Below, one piece after another: positions 57,591-64,000 of a stretch of DNA of 64,000 nucleotides. Position 1 is the first letter of the stretch; each line of letters opens with the position of its first letter. Source of the DNA: Microvirga sesbaniae (GTDB taxonomy: Bacteria; Pseudomonadota; Alphaproteobacteria; Rhizobiales; Beijerinckiaceae); contig NZ_JAMXFJ010000002.1 in NCBI RefSeq assembly GCF_025460805.1, forward strand, positions 445,490 to 509,489. Direction: 5' to 3'. The translations under genes were made by a program, and so were the position numbers. Below the pieces are notes generated by a model. That model did not search any database. It saw only the letters and a program-made list of their open reading frames with translations, and was not told the origin of the DNA.

Positions 57591-57648
57591 GGTTGCTCTC
57601 GCTCGTCAGGGGAAGGCGGCCCTCCGGGTGCAGCCCTGGGAGGCGAGC

Positions 57649-58371
57649 CTAGTCGAGCAGAAGCTTGAGCACCAGAGGCAGGAGCAGCGCCGTCACGAGA
57701 GCGTTGAGTCCCATGGCGATGCCCGCAAAGGTGCCGGCCAGCGAATGGACCTGGAACGCCCGCGCCGTGCCGATGCCGTGCGAGGCGAGCCCGACCGCGA
57801 AGCCGCGGGCGCGCCAGTCCTTCATGCGCAGGGCGTTCATCAGCGGCGTGACCATGATCGACCCGACGACGCCGGTGAGCATGATCAGGATGGCGGTGAG
57901 CGCCGTATCGCCGCCCAGAGCCTCCGTGATACCCATGCCCACGGGAGCAGTGACCGATTTCGGCGCCAGCGAGATGAGGATCGGGGTCGGCATGCCGAAC
58001 AGTTTCGCGACGCTCACGGCCGACACGATCGCCGTCACGGAACCGACGACCAGCGCCACCACCATGGGCACGATGGCGCGCAGGACCACGCGCCTGTTCT
58101 CGTAGAGCGGAACGGCCAGCGCGACGGTCGCCGGCCCAAGCAGGAAGTGGACGAATTTCGCGCCCTCGAAATAGACCGGATACGACGTGCGGGTCGCCCA
58201 CAGCACGAGCCCGACCGCGACGACCGAGATCAGCACCGGATTGCACAGGGGATGCCGCCGGAAGGCCTGCGAGACCCGGTCGGCGACCACGTAGGCTCCG
58301 AGCGTCACCACGAGCCAGAGCAGCGGCGTCTGCGAGAGGTAGACCCAGAGGAAAAAGGCCTGGTCGCTCAT
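57649..58371 (-). CDS. lrgB: LrgB family membrane protein
   Basis: The 240-aa integral membrane protein of the LrgB/CidB family has about six helices and the conserved APKSVTAPVGMGITEALGG and GLASHGIGTARAF segments. LrgAB pairs act as holin/antiholin-like or pyruvate/glycolate transport systems depending on the organism. The ATG overlaps the lrgA stop by 4 nt, so the two are translationally coupled. Confidence 0.9.
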   Translation of the reverse strand: MSDQAFFLWVYLSQTPLLWLVVTLGAYVVADRVSQAFRRHPLCNPVLISVVAVGLVLWATRTSYPVYFEGAKFVHFLLGPATVALAVPLYENRRVVLRAIVPMVVALVVGSVTAIVSAVSVAKLFGMPTPILISLAPKSVTAPVGMGITEALGGDTALTAILIMLTGVVGSIMVTPLMNALRMKDWRARGFAVGLASHGIGTARAFQVHSLAGTFAGIAMGLNALVTALLLPLVLKLLLD

Positions 58372-58775
58372 GGCTTCTCCCCTGCCGTCGGATCGTCCGC
58401 CGCTTCCATGGTCGAACCGCTCAGGCGCGATACGCCCACGAAGGTCACCACCGTCACGACGAGGGTCACGAAGGTCGAGACCACCAGCGCCACGATGAGC
58501 CCGACGCCGTATTCCGCCAGCACGTCGAGCCTCTGCACGACGCCGACGCTCGCCGGAATGAACAGGAGCGAGAGATGGGCGAGCAGGCCCCTGCCGGTCG
58601 AATCGAGGGCGCGGCCGAATTCCGGCACCCGCCTTCGGATCCGGTCGCGCAGCATCAGGAAGGCCAGCAGGAACAGCATGCCGAGCACCGGTCCGGGCAC
58701 CGGCCACCCAAACCCGCGCGCGACCACCTCGCCGAGGAGCTGGCACAGGAGAATGATGGTGAGGCTGATGATCAT
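58368..58775 (-). CDS. lrgA: CidA/LrgA family membrane protein
   Basis: A 135-aa protein with four hydrophobic segments and the family motif ARGFGWPVPGPVLGMLFLLAFL. LFIPASVGVVQRLDVL is also typical. It is first in the lrgAB pair and overlaps lrgB as ATGA. It lies just downstream of the rpoD terminator. Confidence 0.9.
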   Translation of the reverse strand: MIISLTIILLCQLLGEVVARGFGWPVPGPVLGMLFLLAFLMLRDRIRRRVPEFGRALDSTGRGLLAHLSLLFIPASVGVVQRLDVLAEYGVGLIVALVVSTFVTLVVTVVTFVGVSRLSGSTMEAADDPTAGEKP

Positions 58776-58793
58776 GACGATCGGTAATGAACG

Positions 58794-58819
58794 AAAAAGG
58801 CGGGCCTGACGCCCGCCTT
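58794..58819 (-). terminator. Rho-independent terminator of rpoD
   Basis: On the minus strand AAGGCGGGC, loop GTCAG, GCCCGCCTT then TTTCGT: an intrinsic terminator 11 bp past the rpoD stop. Confidence 0.85.
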
Positions 58820-58829
58820 CTCAATGTGC

Positions 58830-60824
<1,995 letters not shown>

Positions 60825-61019
60825 GCTTTGCTCAACTCCAGCGCCCGCCTATCCCCCCTACAGGACCTGCGATGCGCGAATGGGTGGCCGAGGCCCGAGG
60901 CTCCGCCACCTGAAATTCATTCCAATCCATAAACAGTCAATCGCTTGACTAACCGTTAACCATCCCCCGTCCGGAGTGCCGCAGCCGCCACGCCTGCCGC
61001 CCTCCCGTCGTGCGAGACA

Positions 61020-62912
61020 TCAGTGGCCCCCGGGGAGCCCTCCGCTGTCGATGTCGGCCTCGGCACCCTCGACGGAGGACAGCTGGTTCTGGACCTCCCG
61101 CAGCCAGGCGAGATTGGCCTCGTTGTCCTCTTCGGCAAGGGCGCGCTCGGCAGCCCGAAGTTCGCTATGTAACGTGCGTGCGCGGCGATGCAAGGTGATG
61201 GCTTGCCTCAATGCGTCCTCAAGCCGCAAGGGATCCGCATGTGGATCCAGCATCCACCGGTCGCCGGGACGGACCAGAGCCGTCAGCCTGTCTGCCGCCT
61301 GCGCCAGTCCGGCCCGTTCCAGACGGGCCTTCATGACGGTGGGGTCGGCAGGTTCGCCGCTCGCCGCTCCATCGAGCAGGAGACTGCGCACCATTTGGGT
61401 TGCCCGGCTCTCAAGTTCAAGATCTGCAAGGGTTTCTACGTGATTTTGAACGAGTTCCGGGTGGACCAGGAAGGTGCAGAGGATCATGGCCTCCCGCGGG
61501 CTCTCGGCCGCGCCGCCGGCGAAAAGCGGGCTCCGGGCGAGGAGCGGCGACACGCTCAGCCGGGAGCTCGGCGTCATGGGCTGGGGCTTCTGGAAGTCCC
61601 GCCGCCCGCCCCCACCCTGGCGGTTGAAACGGCCCGGCCGGGGATCGGGATTCAGGCCCGCGAGACGGCTCTGGATCTCCTCCCGGTAGTATTTCTTGAG
61701 CGTTTCGTCGCGAATCAGGGCGAGTGATTCGCGCAGGCGCCTCTCCAGGGCGGCCCGTCGCTCGGGGGTGTCGAGCGGCCCGGCCTCCAGCTCCCGGGTC
61801 CAGAGCACGTCCACCAGGGGCCGGGCCGACGCGAGCACCCGCTCCACGGCGGCGCTTCCGCCGGCGCGGGCGAGATCGTCCGGGTCCTGCCCCTCGGGCA
61901 GCATGGCAAAGCGCAGGGACTTGCCGGGCATCAGGTTGGGCAGGGCCACGTCGAGCGCCCGGTAGGCGGCCCGCTGCCCGGCCTTGTCGCCGTCGAAGCA
62001 CAGGATCGGCTCCTCGGCGAGGCGCCAGAGCAGGGTGAGCTGGTCCTCGGTCAGGGCGGTGCCGAGCGGCGCGACCGCATGGGGGAATCCCGCCACGGTG
62101 AGCGAGATCACGTCCACGTAGCCCTCCACGGCGATCACGGTGCCGCGGTCATGGGCGGCCGGGCGGGCGAGATGGTAGTTGTAGAGGAGCCGGCCCTTGT
62201 TGAAGAGCGGCGTGTCGGGGGAATTGAGGTACTTGGCCGGCACATCGGCGCTCATGGCCCGGCCGCCGAAAGCGATGACCCGGCCGCGCATGTCGCAGAT
62301 CGGGAACATGACCCGGTCGCGGAACCGGTCGGCCGGGATCTTACCCTCCTCGCCCGCATGGACGAGCCCCGCCTCCACCATCATCTCGACGGGCACCCCC
62401 TTGCCGGCGAGGTGATCGCGCAGGGCATAGCGTTCGGACGGCGCGTAGCCGATGCGGAAGCGGGCCTGGGCCTCCCGTCCCAGGGCCCGGCCGGCAAGAT
62501 AGTCCCGCGCCTTGGCGCCGGAGCGCTCCTGGAGCGAGGACTCGAAGAACTCGGCCGCCAGCTCCATGACGTCGTGGAGGTTCTTGCGCTTGACCTCCTC
62601 CTGCCGGTCCTCGCGGGAGAGCTTGGGCAGGGGCACCCCGGCCTCCCCGGCCAGCCGTTCCACGGCCTCGGGGAAGGACAGTCCCTCGGTCTCCATGAGA
62701 AAGGTGAAGATGTCCCCGTGCTTGCCGGACGAGAAGCAATGGTAGAACTGCTTCTGATCGTTCACGTAGAAGCTCGGCGTCTTCTCGGCATTGAAGGGCG
62801 ACAGACCCTTCCACTCCCGCCCGGCCTTCTTCAGGCGCACGCGCTTGCCCACGACCGCCGAGGTCGGCAGCCGGGCGCGGATCTCTTCCAGGACTTGGGG
62901 CGGGTAGCGCAC
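61020..62912 (-). CDS. dnaG: DNA primase DnaG with degenerate zinc-finger
   Basis: This 630-aa primase makes RNA primers for replication. The Toprim domain has VIAVEGYVDVISL and CFDGDKAGQRAA. The N-terminal CHC2-like finger lacks three of four zinc ligands: Ser38 and Asn41 occupy the CxxH positions (GLSPFNAEKTPSF), and only Cys59 of the second pair remains (HCFSS, Ser62). This erosion is, to my knowledge, common in Hyphomicrobiales. Translation starts at GTG 62912. It precedes rpoD by 195 bp. Confidence 0.96.
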   Translation of the reverse strand: MRYPPQVLEEIRARLPTSAVVGKRVRLKKAGREWKGLSPFNAEKTPSFYVNDQKQFYHCFSSGKHGDIFTFLMETEGLSFPEAVERLAGEAGVPLPKLSREDRQEEVKRKNLHDVMELAAEFFESSLQERSGAKARDYLAGRALGREAQARFRIGYAPSERYALRDHLAGKGVPVEMMVEAGLVHAGEEGKIPADRFRDRVMFPICDMRGRVIAFGGRAMSADVPAKYLNSPDTPLFNKGRLLYNYHLARPAAHDRGTVIAVEGYVDVISLTVAGFPHAVAPLGTALTEDQLTLLWRLAEEPILCFDGDKAGQRAAYRALDVALPNLMPGKSLRFAMLPEGQDPDDLARAGGSAAVERVLASARPLVDVLWTRELEAGPLDTPERRAALERRLRESLALIRDETLKKYYREEIQSRLAGLNPDPRPGRFNRQGGGGRRDFQKPQPMTPSSRLSVSPLLARSPLFAGGAAESPREAMILCTFLVHPELVQNHVETLADLELESRATQMVRSLLLDGAASGEPADPTVMKARLERAGLAQAADRLTALVRPGDRWMLDPHADPLRLEDALRQAITLHRRARTLHSELRAAERALAEEDNEANLAWLREVQNQLSSVEGAEADIDSGGLPGGH

Positions 62913-63134
62913 GAGGCGGTTTTCTCCAAACCTGCTCCATAAACTAGAGCGGTGGCGGCGAAGTTAATAACCCGAAAGCCACGCTTGTCTGTGCCCGCAA
63001 TCCACAGGGCTGCCTTCGATGCCCCGTCGCGGAACCTGAGCCATGAGGAACCGGCGGAACCGAGGCGCGCGGCCGCGTTTGACACGATGGAAGCCTTGTC
63101 CTGGCAAAGGATCTGGCAGGTATCGGATGAATCC

Positions 63135-63470
63135 ATGCCGTTCACTCAGAGCCCCATCGTCGAATGGCCGAACGAATTTCGGCATCTTCTGACGGACATT
63201 CAGATCGCGACCTGCGAGGAAGGCAGGCGCACGGGCCACGTCGACATCGACATCGACCCGGAAACCCTGTTCCTCCTCAACGACTTCGAGGCGCGGGTCC
63301 GCCACCGCCGGGTCCGGCTCCGATCGGACGATGGCGGGTGCCTCGTGGGCGAGATGAACACCCTCGTGGGCCTCGGGGCGGCGGCCGATCCGCGTCATCA
63401 CGCCAGCCGGATCCGGATCAGCTTTCACGACCTCCTGGACGACGACTGCGTCGATCGCTTCCCGCATTGA
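63135..63470 (+). CDS. Hypothetical protein
   Basis: This 111-aa protein from the ATG at 63135 is not recognised. Starts at 63087 or 62952 are possible but would leave little room for the divergent dnaG promoter. The sequence looks folded, with a beta-rich core (HVDIDIDPETLFLLNDFEARV) and a C-terminal SRIRISFHDLLDDDCVDRF. No functional partner is adjacent. Confidence 0.55.
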   Translation: MPFTQSPIVEWPNEFRHLLTDIQIATCEEGRRTGHVDIDIDPETLFLLNDFEARVRHRRVRLRSDDGGCLVGEMNTLVGLGAAADPRHHASRIRISFHDLLDDDCVDRFPH

Positions 63471-63554
63471 CGGGTTCATGCGAGCCTTGCGCCTGACGCC
63501 CTGACCCATCGTGCGGATCCGGCCAGGCGTTCCGCGGCTCCGGTCCAGGAGGCC

Positions 63555-63776
63555 TCATCGGCCGTCGAGAGCCCTGAGGATGTTTCGCCGGTGCGCCAGC
63601 CAGGCCTCGAGGGTCTCCTCGAAGGTCCGGAGCAGCCTCGCGGCCATGACCGTATCCTGACCGTTCCGGGCCATCGTCTCGACGCGTTTCGTCTGATCGG
63701 CCACCCGTCGCCTGCCCTCGACGATGTGCCGATCCGCCAGAACCAGGTGTTCCCGTTCCTGTTGCAGATTGGTCAT
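63555..63776 (-). CDS. Small hypothetical helical protein
   Basis: The 73-aa protein reads as two amphipathic helices: LQQEREHLVLADRHIVEGRR and ETLEAWLAHRRNILRAL. Many Hyphomicrobiales encode similar 70-90 aa proteins of unknown function. The ATG at 63776 is chosen because GAGGAGG lies eight bases upstream. It would otherwise extend into non-coding sequence. Confidence 0.7.
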   Translation of the reverse strand: MTNLQQEREHLVLADRHIVEGRRRVADQTKRVETMARNGQDTVMAARLLRTFEETLEAWLAHRRNILRALDGR

Positions 63777-63872
63777 GAGGCGCCTCCTCGACCCTGCAGG
63801 CGGGAGCACTCGTCTCTCTCGGCCACCAGCGCCTACGGGTTCGGATCGGCTGGTGATAGGTCGAGAATACAC

Positions 63873-64000
63873 GTGCGCGGATGGCCCCGCCAGCCCATGT
63901 TCGAGGTCGGGATCACGGTCATCCGCGAGCCGAAGCACGCGCCGTGCGGCCTCGCGGCCGTGTTCGAGGACCTCCCTGGCAACCTGTCGGGCCTCGTTCC
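63873..64000 (+). pseudogene. Possible remnant of a VOC (glyoxalase-fold) protein, continuing past the window
   Basis: One frame reads MFEVGITVIREPKHAPCGL then AAVFEDLPGNLSGLV. This matches the C-terminal quarter of VOC proteins (VFEDLYGNLWDLI), with the WD pair replaced by SG. Upstream sequence does not encode the N-terminal VOC half, and no good start exists. A 5'-truncated, decaying copy is the simplest reading. Confidence 0.45.

Overview
This is a GC-rich window from an alphaproteobacterium, most likely order Hyphomicrobiales and probably a Methylobacteriaceae member such as Microvirga. The placement is inferred from the glycerol ABC operon type (glpSTPQUV, described in Rhizobium leguminosarum), the DnaG primase with an eroded zinc finger, the 664-aa RpoD, the CAP/RTX secreted protein and dense families of long palindromic intergenic repeats. 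No rRNA, phage, IS element or CRISPR array was seen. Genes are mostly housekeeping and metabolic, with accessory patches between repeat clusters.

Left part (1-16 kb). A minus-strand block carries modABC (molybdate import, modC cut by the window edge) behind msrPQ, whose catalytic subunit is itself a molybdoenzyme. Next come nanE with an ATPase-less sugar ABC importer (two permeases and a binding protein) and a PP2C-type phosphatase upstream. Plus-strand genes follow: a small acidic protein, a DEAD-box RNA helicase with a DbpA-like tail, and a PHB-depolymerase-family esterase. After a repeat field come a DUF1194 VWA protein, a small unknown protein and an HU protein with a histone-H1-like tail.

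Middle (16-33 kb). kdgK-eda form an Entner-Doudoroff lower module. An acyl-CoA synthetase and an enoyl-CoA hydratase converge. Then come an AhpD-like peroxidase-related protein, an FAD-linked hydroxyacid dehydrogenase and an SDR. The six-gene glpSTPQUV glycerol importer has two unlike ATPases whose degenerate motifs predict one working and one dead ATP site. It is followed by an unusual trio: a trypsin-fold pseudoprotease with PDZ, a LuxR-type regulator with a poor receiver domain, and an intact HtrA-like protease without signal peptide.

Right part (33-64 kb). Two paralogous adenylate cyclases sit 8 kb apart, with a two-gene RND efflux system, a patatin phospholipase, MarC, tRNA-Ile2(CAU) and a glutathionyl-hydroquinone reductase between them. 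A possible iron/redox locus joins a PKHD dioxygenase (PiuC type), an ICE-like inverted repeat, a secreted helical protein with an HxxE motif, and a diheme cytochrome c peroxidase fused to a cupredoxin. Then come Ada, a PEP-mutase family enzyme, an Fsr-type MFS exporter, a CAP/RTX protein, a CDF transporter, a DctA-type symporter, a serine hydrolase, LrgAB, rpoD and dnaG. The right edge holds a fragment resembling a glyoxalase-fold (VOC) C-terminus.

Three repeat families punctuate the window. Family A is about 90 nt: two inverted 33-nt halves, each a hairpin. Family B is a GCATCGGA...TCCGATGC palindrome. Family C is a longer element starting TAGAGCTG. Families B and C carry terminal TAG triplets that serve as the stop codon of at least five genes here.
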